NCBI GenBank assembly: GCA_032622095.1
Contig: CP136061.1
Location: 230,264,944 to 230,328,943, forward strand
DNA from: Siphonodentalium dalli
Taxonomy: Eukaryota; Mollusca; Scaphopoda; Gadilida; Siphonodentaliidae
Direction: 5' to 3'
DNA: 64,000 nucleotides
The notes under the pieces are model-generated. The model was not told where the DNA came from. It searched no databases and was given only the letters and a program-made list of their open reading frames with translations. Of the stretch, positions 42,721 through 57,100 are shown piece after piece. The translations under genes were made by a program, and so were the position numbers. How positions within the stretch are numbered: position 1 is the first letter of the stretch; each line of letters begins with the position of its first letter.

Positions 42721-44997
42721 TCAGCATACTCTACAGCCCACAGTCTTGTTGGTCAATAAAAAGTAGGAATGCTTCTATAATCATGATACGGAACAATCAT
42801 CAGATAAGATCAGGAAAACTTAGTAAAATAGTTATTTGAAGCAGTTTGGAGGAGGTGGGTCCCTATCCAGAATCGGAAAAAATAAAAATTAGGGGCTGGT
42901 GGGTACCCAGAGGGCGGAAAATATAAAAAAGCGCCCAGTGTCCCGACCCCCCCCCCATGAGTGTACGGAACAAATACTGGACCATTTTGTTGGCAACCAC
43001 TTCAATAGTTTATGATTTTGCGCAACGGGTTTCCCCACATAAATCCCGCCAAGTGTCACGTTAACGAACATCGTTTGAAAATGAATGCAGAATTATACCT
43101 AATTGAGAGTCACTATACCGGCCACAGCCGAAAACACTGCATTTATTTGGCATTGTCACGAATATGAATGATTGTAAATACGGGACACTCGGGGCAAATA
43201 TATATATGGAAAATTAAAACAACATCGTGAACACGCACCCAAATAGAGTTCACATTTCGGCTGGTGTTTTTATAAGCTTTATTTTTGACACGAAAGTGTT
43301 ATCTACCCCGTTCAATCGGCCTATATTTTTTTGTCAAAACAATAACTTTCCAAACAGCACTTATGTCAAATTACAAGTGAAGATAACTCTCAGGGCGATG
43401 GCAATTCATCACGTGTACACAATGCTATTGACATGTACCGCGGTAATTCCATCACACTCACGCGCTTATGTCGATTCCGCGTTTTCCATCGCCACTCATG
43501 ACGTCATATAGGTAGACACAATTAACTCAGATTCCGTGTTTTTAATTGGTTTACTCATTTGATGTCATATGAGGATTTGCGACGGAGATAGCCGACAACC
43601 GGTGGGGGTATTATTTATTTATTTCTCTGCTTATTTATTAAACGATTGTTATGGGACTTAGATCATTCTTATTACAAAATGGGTGGCTTTCCGATAGTGT
43701 TTTGTTGTTTCATCAGGATAGCAATCCTTTAACAATATGAACTGAATTCAATACTTTTTGTTATAAAAGTTGCTTTCGACAATATCTCAAATTAGTGAGC
43801 AAATAAAATTTGTCACAAATATGAACAGGTTTCAAATTGTTTCTATAAAAGTTGCTTGTTTATGTATAAATTGTCATTGCGATCTTTTTTGTTCAAATAA
43901 ATATTGTTTACACATTACACTTCATATATCCAGATGCTCGACTACTATACTTAGAAATAAAACAAAATTTCAAACATCGCGTGGCTTCCATCGGTCTGTG
44001 ACTCTGTGTTATATACCTGTACACTCGCATTCATACTTGCACCGCACGAGTCGATCGTATTCCCGCCGCTTTTCATGTTTGACTGATGCTATACTGACGC
44101 GGAATCCCGAAGTTTGGGAAATAGAAAATCTATGGCAAGTAATCAAACCCACTATTACTGGTGTAAACAATATTTAATTTCGAACAAAACATGTAATACA
44201 TTCAAACAAATTGACATAAGTAATAATAATATTCAAAACGGGGATTGGACCACAAGCCTAAAAGGCTTTTATAAAGTCTTTTCCTCGGAGCAGGAAGTTT
44301 ACCCTTGGTATCAGAGTAGATACCATATAGGGTAAGTTTAGCAGACGGGGATAACATGTTAGATCCGAAAAAATATTGTTCAAGGAGGGGGTAGAGGGAT
44401 AGAGTGCAGGAAGGAAGAACGTTTGTCAAGTTAATTGGTATTGCATACCGTACATCGGCCAAAACGAAAGAGGGGAGTGAAGCGAAGTACCGTATAATTA
44501 TATTTTAGTTACACAACTTTTGTATTTATAACGTATACTATTTAAGAACCATGAACAAATCAAATCGAAACGCATCGCGGCCCACGTGGAGGAAATGCGA
44601 GAAAAAAACAATCAAACTACTAGAACTGTTAATTAATATTAAAATAATTTCATGGGGAGTGGCCCAGTGACACGGAGAATGGTTGGCACTCGATTGGAAA
44701 TTATTAAATTCCATTTCATTAAAATTCCATTGAGAAGTGACGAAACGACCCCACCAGAGCACACAATACAGATAATGTGATAAAACAAATACTTAATTAC
44801 ATATAGTGGTGTATTGCATGGCCCGGCGATCGTACGACTCATCATGGTTATGAGAAACGCCGAGTTTGTAAAATGAACTTTTGTACGGCGACAAACCTAT
44901 TACTGTGGGTCTGTATATAGTTAACTTAAGACTTGGCTTCCATATACGTATCCGGATGTGTCGTTTTTTTTGCCAAAGCCAAGGCATGGGATTACAC

Positions 44998-45180
44998 ATG
45001 TTCATGCATCACTTCTTCATTTCAGCTTTGGTCATGTGTGTTCTCGCGACCATCCTTTGGTCTGCGGTGCTGGTCGCTGTAACGTGCGATATAAATCTCA
45101 GTAATCCGAGAGGTTCCAACAACAGACTGAACGAGCAATCCGCGACACGAAAAACAAATAACCGAGTGTTCGATTCACAG
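44998..45180 (+). CDS. Exon 1 of plus DD3-3-like gene: signal peptide and [11 protein letters not shown]
   Basis: Leader [20 protein letters not shown] continues through [10 protein letters not shown], then [20 protein letters not shown] and on to VFDSQ. The donor is CAG|GTATGG, phase 0. This single exon spans what exons 1, 2 and part of 3 encode in the minus-strand gene, so two introns of that gene are absent here. An upstream non-coding exon is possible. Confidence 0.84.
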
Positions 45181-48100
45181 GTATGGTTCATCTATGTAAT
45201 TCCAATCACAGGTACGGTCCACTAACATGCACAGTAATACTCTTAAGTAATCGACTCCTTAACCACAGCAGAATTATTGGTAATTCAGGATTTAGTCGGA
45301 AATATGGCTATATGTCGCAGTTTTAACATTCTGTCCCAATCTGCGCTGGCTTAGATTAATTGGTACAATTTCCCCTTCAATTCTGGATGAACCAAACTTG
45401 GAACATAATTTGAATTGAATTGCCATCAGTTCAGCTGCAAATGTGTAAAACAAGTTCGACTACCACCATATCATATCTAATTTCAACAATAATACAGTTC
45501 ATATTCAATATCTAGATGATCCGATTAGGAAATGCATATTTTAAAACTTTTAGGCGTTTGATTTAAGATAATACACAAATCAGCTTCCAGGGATTTTTTA
45601 ACCCGTAGAATTGCGTATTTTTCTAAGAACTATAATTCAACATAATTAGTTTCTTGTAACCATATAACTCCCAATCACATTAGGTATATTGAATGTTTAG
45701 TATGTACTATATGCACTTGAATATTAAATTAACGAGCCACGTTTGTCAATATTAATGACCAGTGCTGACTTACGGTCTATTGAATGTGGTGACAGTTTAA
45801 CAGGTTCTCAGCCTCGGATATATGGTTAGATAAAACTCTAGTATCTCATTTTCATTTGAACTGCAGTACAGTATGCAAGACACGAGAAGGAACATTGATA
45901 TTAACAATTGAATGATTTATAATTGTGCATTATTAATCCATGTGAAAAGTTGGCCAACCATTTAGTGCATGGTCGGCTTAGAAATAGGAAGCTGGACGTT
46001 TTGGAAATAAGCTGAATTTAGTTCGTCCGTTTAAAGTTTTTTTTAAATAGTTCTAACCACTAGGCTGAAATTTACTTGGAGAAAAATGAGCTATACTTTA
46101 GTTTTGACAATATTTTTTTTCTCGTCAGCTATTTGCACCACATCAAATTTGCCCCATAGCCATCTTCAGCGAAATTCCTGAAATGTTATCGAAATTGTAA
46201 ACATTATCGCTAACTTTTCAAAGGCCAAAGAAAAATAAACTTCTTGTTCGGGTTACATGTCAGAAAAAGTTAGGGTTTATTTGTTTTATTTTGTCCCTTG
46301 ATTCATGTCTTCTGCAAAATTTCGATAACTTTACTTTTTATATTCTTTGTATAAACTGTAATAAACAAATATTGACAGATATCAACCCATTCTGAGACTT
46401 TGGAACATTATTATTTTTTATGAGACCTTTCTGAAAAATTTCTGGAAACCCATAAACAATTTAGAGTATATATGGTTTAAACTAGGGTAGATTTGGAACC
46501 CAAATCACAAACATATTTTATCACGGGCCTTAACTGCATGTACGTAGTGTGCTTTCTTGTACCTTTGCGAATTAAATATGCCAAGATTAAGTGTGTGGTT
46601 AGTTATTTGTATATACAGATACTTGTATTTGAATGCTAGCTTCGAGCAGATCAACCCAATTTTCGTAAATTATTTGGGCGCTAGGTGACCAAATGCATTT
46701 CTGGGGTTGAATGTCCCATTAGAAATGGCAGCTATTGAATAGATGCCACTATCAGCAATGATAATAATTGCTCAAATTTAAAATGACGAAAAATTTGAGG
46801 ACGCGTTGGTAATATTTACGCCACACAATGTGTGGCGTAAATATTACCAACGCGTCCTAAAAATTTTCATCATTTTAAATTTGAGCAATTATTATCATTG
46901 CTGATAGTGGCACACATGCAAATTTCCATGCAAATTAAGATTAACAATATTCCTAATAGTTGAATTTGTTGGTTTTTAAATGTCTTGACATTCTGTATTG
47001 CAGAACAATGCCAGAGGTGGTTATAACGTTGGCGATAAGGGCTCGCAGCGTGCGGCAAATGTCGGAGAACAATATCAAATGGTGAGTACAGCCTTAACTG
47101 GGCCTTATAGTCTGGCTGTTGAAGGGTTGAACCCGGAAACAATTCTTAACAAGCTCAAGTTGGCGTCATTCGATGCAGGATAACCCCCTGGTAAACATAT
47201 CCAAAAAATATTCAAGATGGCGTCCAACATGGCCGCCTGAAAGTTAAAAATTTCGAGAAGTCTATTGTTTGACGCACAAAATAAAACTATGAACTCGTCT
47301 TATAACCAAAATTCATTTTGTAGTGTATAAAATATATTTCCAGAGTAAACTATGTAGTTTCCGGGTAAAAGCCCTAAACATGGCGGCCAAAATGTCGGCC
47401 AAAACCGGAAAATATGTGTTTTTCTTTAATTTCCCACTAATTTTCCGCATAATTGTATTGACTTTGAATCTCCCACCCAAACGAATGATATATTTAGTGA
47501 GTGTTGAGATTGCTTTCTGACGATACAACCACATTCATTCTAGTTCAATAACTACAGGAACATTTATTTGTGCCACAAGGATTTCTTGATGACATTTTAC
47601 AATTGCATAGAATGAATTTAAGAAGATTTTCTGTTTCTGGTTCTTGGTCAGTCATTATTGGGATAAGTATTGACCCCTGCATTTCTATCCCCAATATTTT
47701 GGTTCTAGATCTATTTTCCAGAGTTATGTCCAGATTAAAACCTGTAAGTGAACCCTAAGACTATGGACATAGGCTGCCCTCCGTAGATGGCAATTTTGGA
47801 GGTTCGATGGCAGACCTGTCGGAGGAAATCCTGGTCATGATGGTCGAGGGACTCTCCATCCTTACCCGAGTACATTTGAGCGAAAATCTTCGAACCTGCC
47901 TCGGCTATCTGTTGGGCTGACGCAGCCCGATTGCTGATTTCTATCGAAACATGTTGCGGATGATTCTAATCGTTTCATCAAGCCTGCCTTTCCCTGTCCA
48001 AATATCGCTTATGTTGTGTCACACCCACCACAAGCATGCAAGGAAATAATGTTTGGTGACAAATCACCGCCTTTGTGCACGATATCGGCTACATTCCACA

Positions 48101-51100
48101 CCCACCGCTTTTGTGTGACTTTCACATCTCAAGACTTGAAATATATAATTGATAATGAGCCTTTCCCGTGATATAGGAGTAAAACTAGAACATATGTGTC
48201 ATCAGCAACAACTACCTTGTTGCTGTTGATGCTGATTCTATGGCAACTAAAACAATCATTGTGTCTGCGTCAGATGTACTGTTATGGACTTTGTGATGAG
48301 CGTCCCGTGGCGCCTTGCTGAGTAGATGTACAAACTGCTGCTTGTTCGTTTCGTTCGAAAGACTCAGTTATTCCTCTTCCTCGCGTAAGTCCACCCCGAC
48401 TTTTGATGGAACGCATCATGACTTGCTCAATAACTAGGTCACTTGACAGTCCTGCCCAAAACCTACTGCTCATTAGAATAGTATGAACACAATCCTCTAT
48501 ACAACACTTGTATAACCACGGAAATTGTTTGGGTAAGTAAAACACCAATTGCAAATACAAGCGACACATCTTCGCATAGTGCATAATGGCAGCAAACAAA
48601 TTCCACATTTTTCCAACAACTGCTAAATGGAGATTCCAAAGTTTGGATGTTCTGGATTTCTCGCCAAAGTATGTCTTGTAATATAACATAAGTTCGTTCA
48701 ATTTGAGCAGTTCTATTGAATCGGAAACATCGAAACTGTGATGGACCCATCAAAGACTTTTGCATACAGCTCATTTATTGCTTTCACTTCAGCCTGACTG
48801 AGCACCCTTCGAAAGTTACTTCGATATTTAACGTTGGAGGAATAGTTCGGTATTTGATGTCGCGTTTGACCCCGCGTCATCGGCTGTCGACTTGGAAATT
48901 TCCATTTGAATCACCAGAGATCAAATCATCCAACAACTTATTAGTAAGAGCTCCGTCCACAACGAAATGACATCTGAGTGCTCGTGAGATTGCCTTCCCG
49001 GAAAGCATTGTGGTAACTACGTTTGAGCCATAAGCGTTTTCAAGAGACTCATCTAACCCCGACCCATTCATCATGGTACCAATGCTACCCATGAAACTCA
49101 TCATCAGATGGAAGCCGCCGAGTCGACAAACTATTCGAAGTGACTTGGCTTCAATTATCTCAACCGCTTTGAACCAAAGTGGCTGGTCAAGCATGGAGTC
49201 ACAATTCCCAACTGTGTCGCGTGATTCTGAATAAGTGGAAAAATAAACAAGACTCATCTGATTGGTTGAGGTTCTATTATCGGTAGAAAAAGAACTTCTG
49301 ACTTGGCTGAAGGTTCTGAGCTGTTTGAAGAAAATATGTGTTCCATGAATCCAGACCAGTTCGGTCTATGTTTCATTGCTCGATTTGGAAGCCAACCGCA
49401 ATGCCATAATAAACCAGTGTTCAAACCTTGAGGCAGTGTGTATGGGTTTTGTAACCGAAGCATGGATCGGTACTTTATTGTTGATAACCCCAGCTTTGTA
49501 GGTTTCAAATAGTGTATAATAGGCACAGCCTTGTCTTCGACTAGTTCTTCAACCATAACACTTTTTTGACGAGTGATCACTGTTGATTTAGGTGTAAGCA
49601 GGGTGTCCTTATTTGGAGATCAAAATGCGATTATCATCGTACCACGAAATGAACCTATACCATCAGTAGTAGTGACGTTGTGGTCGACGTTATCTGCTAC
49701 TCACTGAGTAAAGGTACCTGGAAAATTCTCCACTAGTGTACTTTCAAGACTTTCCACCTGGATCACCGATTGCTTGTACATGCTTACTTCGTCGTAAGTA
49801 ATTGAAAAAAATGGTAGTGGTAATAACAGATCGGGGCCTCGCACATTGCACGATACTGTGGCCAATGCTATTCTGCTTGATTTCATGTGGAACTAGTATC
49901 TCCAGAAACATTTGTAAATGGCAAGGAGTCCATTTATTTCTGTTGTCAATATTCCATATCTCCTCGCTGATGGGGTAGGTTTTCTTACCATATGTCATTT
50001 CACGCAACTTTGCCCTAATCATCTTCGCGGCCGTCTCAACAACTCTGTCTGTCTCCACCTCTAAATCATGTTTCTTATCCGCATACCACTTGTCATTTAT
50101 CAAGTACTTGGTCATATATTTGAAGCAAATGACGTTGCTACGCCCATCGACTTCAGCAATATATACTCCCCATACCGTTCTTCCAATTTCTGTTTAATGC
50201 GTTTTATTGAATATGATTCTGACCCAATTGCTAGCTCTAACATTTAAGTATGTAACTCGGACGGAGTATACAGTTCTGTACCACACAAGACTCCAGCCAT
50301 ACACATAACTAATAAAATGAGCGTTGCATTTCGACACTTGGTGTTCTGCCCTGTTTTTTCTCTCAAGATGGATCCTCATTTATTTCTCCCAAGAATATGG
50401 AGAAACAAGATGTATGATATACGGATTCTGCAGCAACGAGTTCAATGCAACATATAATGAATTTCTGAACCTCCATTGCCCATGAATCCTCTCTTATTCG
50501 GCAATGTTCTAAATCTTTGTCTCTAATAGGGAGAGTTGCTACTATAAGAACTTGCCTTCTATCGGGATGACGGGGGGTCTGATATCCCACCCTTTCAACA
50601 TAATATGAAAGTCTTCATTGAAATTAAATGGGTCTTGTTTAGACCCCAATTTTGTACAGAGCGGAACCGTATCCATACTCAGGATTGACACTGAAGGTTC
50701 TTTTCCTGTAGCGAAATCACGCCTACGATCTTTATTTACCAAGATCTTACAAATTGGTGTGGTCATTTGTTGCCCATTTAAATATTCAGACAAGTGGTTA
50801 CATTCTCGCTTATCAGAAGTTAATCAAAGTCTCGAATCCTTTTGCCATAACTTTTACCAATGGGTATTCCTTAGTGCCCACATTACATTGACACATGCTA
50901 TGAACGGACAAGTCGCACAAGTCCTCTTGAAAGCTGCTGGCCCCTAAATACGGGGTTGTTTCTACCATTGCCGACGACGTACCAGAACAAACGAGAGACT
51001 AGTGTGAGAATAAAAAAAAACTCCACCAAGAACAATGCAGTTTGAATGTCCAGTAATCCTTCTGCGTATGTTGGCACCGTTCGGTTCCAACAGAAGGCGA

Positions 51101-54100
51101 AACATAAACACAATGTCACACAAAACACCTATCAAAAATAACTATATCAAGAAATTATTTGCCACTATACACACTTGAAGAAACAATCGCTACGTTATAT
51201 TTTATAGTTATATTACATAATTACTTAAATCATTGAATTTATCGTCTTGGACCATTAAAGAGAGTACAACATGAGTCCATATTTATGTAAATATATTATC
51301 TAATGACCTTAGAATTATATAATCGTTCATTCATTTTATATAAATATATGTACTGAAAACAAGTTTTATCTAGATCACTTAGTGCACACAGAGTGCCGTA
51401 GTCACAATTACCTGAATAAATTACGTCAGACCCCTCCCCTATTCAGTGTGCTGTAGAACATTTTCCCCAAAGCGGATTTTGAATATGCTATACATGAAGG
51501 TCTCCTCTTTCCAACGAGATCAAATTGAGCTTGTTAAGAATGTTTTCCGGTAGGTTCTATATTTCAGCTCCGACGGCCAGACTATTATACTACACACGAG
51601 TGATTCGAGCTGAGCAGGTTTTTAGTATTATAAACCTAGATAAGTTAATAGCGCAGGCGACTATAGTTCAATTGAGTACTGTCGACCTCAGAAGATGGAA
51701 CAGTCAGGACTTCCATCCCCATCAAAGGCCTTCCATTCTCAGTTTCCTATTAAAGTGACTCCATGTAAATTGAAGACTCGTGGACAAGATGATATACATG
51801 TTGTAAATTGAGAGTTACTACATTGTGCGTGATCTAGATAAACAGTGAAAGATATACACTGCTAGACATTCAGTCGAATACTACATTTATAAAAGTGTAT
51901 TACTCAATTAGTAACAAGCCTTGAAGTAGCGTGTCTGTCATGTGCAGAATGAGGTCCCCAGAGTGATGCTAGCCTGCTATGCGGGGTAGCATCACTAAAT
52001 TCTCCCTCTGGGGACCTCATTCTGTAAATGAAAGACACGCTATTTCAAGGCTCGATTAGTAAATTAGAAGGGAACGTTCATGTTATATGGTTTGTGTTTT
52101 ATAGTATGGCACCTGGCCTATATATTTTAAAGTGTTAAGTATGTTTTCGAATTGATTCCACTTTTAAACTTGTCAAATGTGTACCTATATACAGGGGGTA
52201 TTGTCTGAAAATATCTAGACACGGATGCGAAAATGAAGGCTCCATTGGCTGATAATTTTAGTTGCTCAAGTGCATGGTGTTACTAATTCCTTGTTCCAAC
52301 ATGTGTTATCGATTTCCACTAGGAAGTGAATGCAAGTATCACACATATATTACAGAAATATTTCCAAAGCAGCAGCAAACATACCGGAGCTGATTCCCGA
52401 TCTTTCCTGACTGTCGAATGGACCAATCAGCACGGATGTGGTGGCGACGAAAACACTGATCCACACAAACAAAACTGCAACCTAGTTTTACAGTACATGT
52501 GCAACGATGTAGAAAACAACGAATTAGGTTTGTACAGAATCATTATTCACATAACTTATAGTTAAAGTGATAACACTACCGTTCACCAAATATTAATTGT
52601 TCGATATATCCTATTGGTTTAGTTTGTAATGGACCAGTAACCAGAAAGTTAAAGCAAAATGTCTACACTCAAGTGGTCGCTCTGTGCCACTAGACCAAGC
52701 CTGATTAGACCAAGTCTGCTCGGTCCAAAAACAGCTTGGGATATCGGTTGGGTTATGCTGCTTTGCATGGACAGACTCCCAGCCCTTTAATTGTTAACAG
52801 ACTTTATGCCCATAATCGTGGGATGAAGTTATTTTGCTTGTTTGTCATCAGATATGATCACTTGGCTTATGTCAATGTAGAGGGCAACATTTCCCAGGTA
52901 CGATGATATCAAACATGCGTATATCAGAGATAGCTGGAATGTCAAAGCAACACGATTTATAAGTAAACAAAGCCTTAGTATAGATTTGTCGCACTACCAG
53001 AGAATGAATATACATGTATGTAAACGATACATTAAACGATCGTATCATCACTTTACCCTTTTTCAATCACGCTAAATTAGATATCATTTTGAAGGCAGGT
53101 TAATCGCGTGTCATGGCAGACGATTAATCACATCCGGAGTTCACGTGAATGCCCGGGCTCCGTACACGTGTAAATTTAGTACGTCTTTTATGTGAAATCG
53201 CACTATATATACAGTATAGACGGAACACAGCGCGCATCTCAATCGAGAATCATTTATCGAATGAATTGCGGATGGCGCAAGGATATATTTCGCGAGAGCG
53301 TAGCTCGAGCGAAATATAACTTTGCGCCGCCCGCAACGAGTTCGATAAAAGATTCGAGAGTATGATGCAAGTTGTGTTCTGTATTTAGTCAGATAAGTTC
53401 AATCCATGAATGTCACAATATAACTTTGCGCCGCCCGCAACGAATTCGATAAAAGATTCGAGATTATGATGCACGTTGTGTTCTGTATTTAGTCAGATAA
53501 GTTCAATCCATGAATGTCACATCCATTGTTACTCTAGCCAGCTTTATTGTGATTTAAGTCTGACAAAAAGCCAGTAATTATGGGGGGGGGGGGGTCACCG
53601 GAATTGGATGATCGACGTAATGTAAGTCATATTTCTTGGCGACAACGTCAACAAGAATAGTTCCGTCTTGTATACCACCAGAGGTATACATTACTATTTA
53701 TTACACACTTAGACGTGATTTATAAGGATTTCTTGGTGAGTTAAAAGTGATAATGTCACACCTGTGAATTACGTCACCGGCGAGAGCACGCGATTTTGGA
53801 CAGTACCGCTCAAAGTCTGAACTATTTTCACTTTCTGCGGCTCAAACATGGTTGAAGTTGAACAGAAACGAACTGCTAACGATGATTAAAGGGGTACTGT
53901 ACGCCAAATGTTGTTGTTGGTTTCTATAGTCTCCGAGTCAGAGAATAAGGTAACAATTTTTTCATTATTTGAAAGTCTGTTGAGTACGAAGTAGTGTTAC
54001 GGATGACAAATTTACCGGAATGCAAAAATACAAATTGTCGTTGTCGAGTAATTTTTGTACAGTTTTCAACCAAATGAATCAAATAAAAGTTATATTATAG

Positions 54101-57100
54101 GCATACTAGTCCAATAATAATCATTTAAGTTATTGTATCGTCGCTAGTCAGTGAGTGACTTGAGTGTCCTCCCCGTATCATTATAATATTTTAAGCAATC
54201 GTGTGTGCGATCGGTTTAACATCCAGTATCCCTCAATTACTTTATTTTGATTACGGAAATTCGTAATTTAATTGACGTCATTTTATGGCTCCAGTCATAA
54301 ATTCAATTTATATCAAATTATTAACTTTTAAATTATTAAATTTTAAGATAGCATATTAACCTGAGCGTTTACAGAATACATCTTCGACTCAAATTACTTA
54401 TGTTTCTATATATTATCGATATTATATCGTTGTTGTCACCGGAAATTTAATGCAAATGGCGTACCCCTTTAAGAAGCAGTTAATAAACTGGTAAAATGAA
54501 GAAGAATCTTACCTATTATCGACTCCGATGATTCGGACGATGTCATATATATTCCAGTCAAAGAACTATGAACAATTCCATGTGAACACTAAATTTATCC
54601 AGTTCCGAGCTGAATTTCCACGTGTTGCTCTTCGAGAGTTTGTTTACGTCGATGATTAAAATATCGTCACTTAGAAACTTATCTTTCTACTTTTAGCAAG
54701 ATTTCCAAACATTTCCTGTATGAACCAACATTATTTACACACACCATCAGAATCTTCACAATATCCCGTTCCAAGTGCCATGCTTGTTCGGTCAGAATAA
54801 ACACAATTTTTACAGAAAATTTCCGAAACTTTAAAAAATGAATCGCATCAAATTATGAGGTCAATCGGTATCGTTACGTCACAATTATTTAAATTATGTG
54901 TCCATCCGCGTAACTGCACGCGCAACTGTACGTTGGGGTTCAAAATGGGAGAATCGGCTGATCTGGGATTATTTTGTCACATCTTCTCTTTAGAATTAGC
55001 AACTTTTAGTGGTTGAAAGTGTTCAATAAACAGAATAATCAATTGGTTTCGATGATTACGTGACATAATTCACTCGGATAGCCGGTCCTATATTGGTAAA
55101 ACCCTCGTTCGCTCCGCTCACTCGGGTTTTACCAGGCCCGACTCCCCTCGTGAATTATGTCACGTAATCATCGAAACCAATTGATTACTCTGTGTATTCA
55201 ATGGCTGGGATTCCGTTGAATACATCTGCCCCACGTCAATGGGTGTGGAATAAATATGAGTAACCGCGGACCGGACTCGATCAGTCCAACACAGCATCAA
55301 TCCAACCGATACCGGCCATGTTTGACCGAACAGACTTGGTCAGGTGTTCGTTACGAATTTGATGTTTGGTATTGCAGGGGGTCGAACGATGAAACAGTGT
55401 TATGTTTTGTCTTCTATACATCGCGTTTTTCTTAGTTGGTCACATTCGGCACATAGTATTCATTTTATCCGTCCTGTCTGCTCAGGGATGTGGCTAGAGG
55501 GTCTCCGTTGGGAGGGGGTGTCCACCTTGGGGAAATTCCAACTGCACCCCCCCTCTTGAGTCGGAATCACACCAACACAACTTTTTGCATAATTCCATTT
55601 GCACCCCACCCCCTTGAATCAGAATCACAGACCAACACAAGTTTTGCATAATTCCATTTGCACCCCCTTGCACATCGGTCCTCAGGCCTAATATCCTATG
55701 TATTCATAAACTATGTTGTTCTATATGCCGGTATAAGAAAATTCAGATACTTTAACCTGAGAATTGCATAAATCCTAACATCTGGTAGCCTACTCCAGAC
55801 AAATGCACACGGCTACGGGTAAGACACCAGGACATTGTGTCCGTCCATGTTTGTTCAGCCCGGTGCGAGATAGACTGGCCTCAACTGAAGCTTCCCTAGT
55901 GTTGGAAATTTCGAACCTCATACTCCCTATTAGGTTGGAAAATTCTCCCAACTGATGACCATTTCAGTCCACAAGTTTGACCGAATGTACTCAACTATTT
56001 TTTGTTAAACTAATTAGCAGTTTTGTATTGGTCACGGGGGAGGGACAGTGACACACCGGGCCAACCATGGTTCGGCCCGGTGTTCGAAAAATTTGAAATC
56101 TGAACAAGAAAATCGCAAAATCCTAGCATCTGGACTAGCCTCAAGTCTTCTTAGCGTTGGACATTTCAAACCTGACACCCCCCCCACTTAGGTTGGAAAA
56201 TTTCCAAATGATGACAATTCCAATGACAATGTTGACCAAATGTATGACAATATTGTTTTCTTAAATTTAGTAGCAGTTTTGACTAGCCACGGGGGAAGAC
56301 CAGGACACAAGCTGTCCAAGTGTTGGAAATTTCCAACCTGTCGCCCCCCCTAAGGTTGGAAAATTTCCAACTGATGACCATTTCAGTCCAAAATTTTGAC
56401 AACAAATAGGAAAATATGCAAATATTGGTCCAAAAACAATTAATTCCCCCCAATAAATTGTTTGAAAATTAAACGACAAGAACATTTTCAACCCATTGTT
56501 GGTGTGAAATGAAATTTCCAACTGTTAAAAATTCTGACCAAAGTTGTCTCACCCCCCCCCCCCCCCTAGCCACATCCATGTGTCTGCTCTGTTAATAACG
56601 TGTCATAGTGTGAAGGTCAATACGTACATCACATCACTTTAACATTATTTTCCGTACCAGTAAAGTTATTACTCACCGCCCTTCCCGCGGCCAAATCGTT
56701 GACAAGAATTAGCCATGTTTTGTTCAAGCAATCCTCGCCAATGGAGCTGTACTCCGGTCGACAACGTTACTTATACAAGTCACATATATGAAGTCATAAG
56801 TAATAGTTCTAAAGTGTCCACAGATTGTCATTTTCGCTGTCATTGCATGAAGTTTGAAAAAGTCGAAGACAAGACAGTTATCAATATTTAGTTAATACAA
56901 TTGTAAATCAATTGAGATGGCGTAAACTATTCTTAATTGTCGTTTTTGGGGAGATTCTCATGCAGTGGTTTGCGGCGATTCTCAGTGGTTTTCGGCGATT
57001 CTGGGTAGTTTACGGCTATTATTGGTAAACCCTGGTCAGTTTCCTGTATTGTTGAAACCTATCAATCAACTGTATATTATGTACTGTATATAGGTCAAAT

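Larger units (their letters stand above)
36695..44997. promoter_or_regulatory. Region between the two divergent DD3-3-like start codons
   Basis: About 8.3 kb between the start codons must hold both promoters and any 5' non-coding exons. I see no convincing TATA box or initiator at either end. Contents recognised: an inverted pair (37568-38463), a TTAA family C element (38689-39010) and degenerate repeats at 42255-42720. Short frames elsewhere lack signatures. Shared control of the pair is possible but is inference only. Confidence 0.4.

Noticed and set aside
48282-49580. Treating the 108-139-codon minus-strand frames as separate genes
   Set aside because: They are consecutive pieces of one frameshifted protein copy and are annotated together as a pseudogene.
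56640-56770. Minus-strand [18 protein letters not shown] before GTGAGT, resembling an exon
   Set aside because: It is on the wrong strand for the plus gene and preceded by a stop without an acceptor. Part of the same sequence recurs near 57680 as a repeat.
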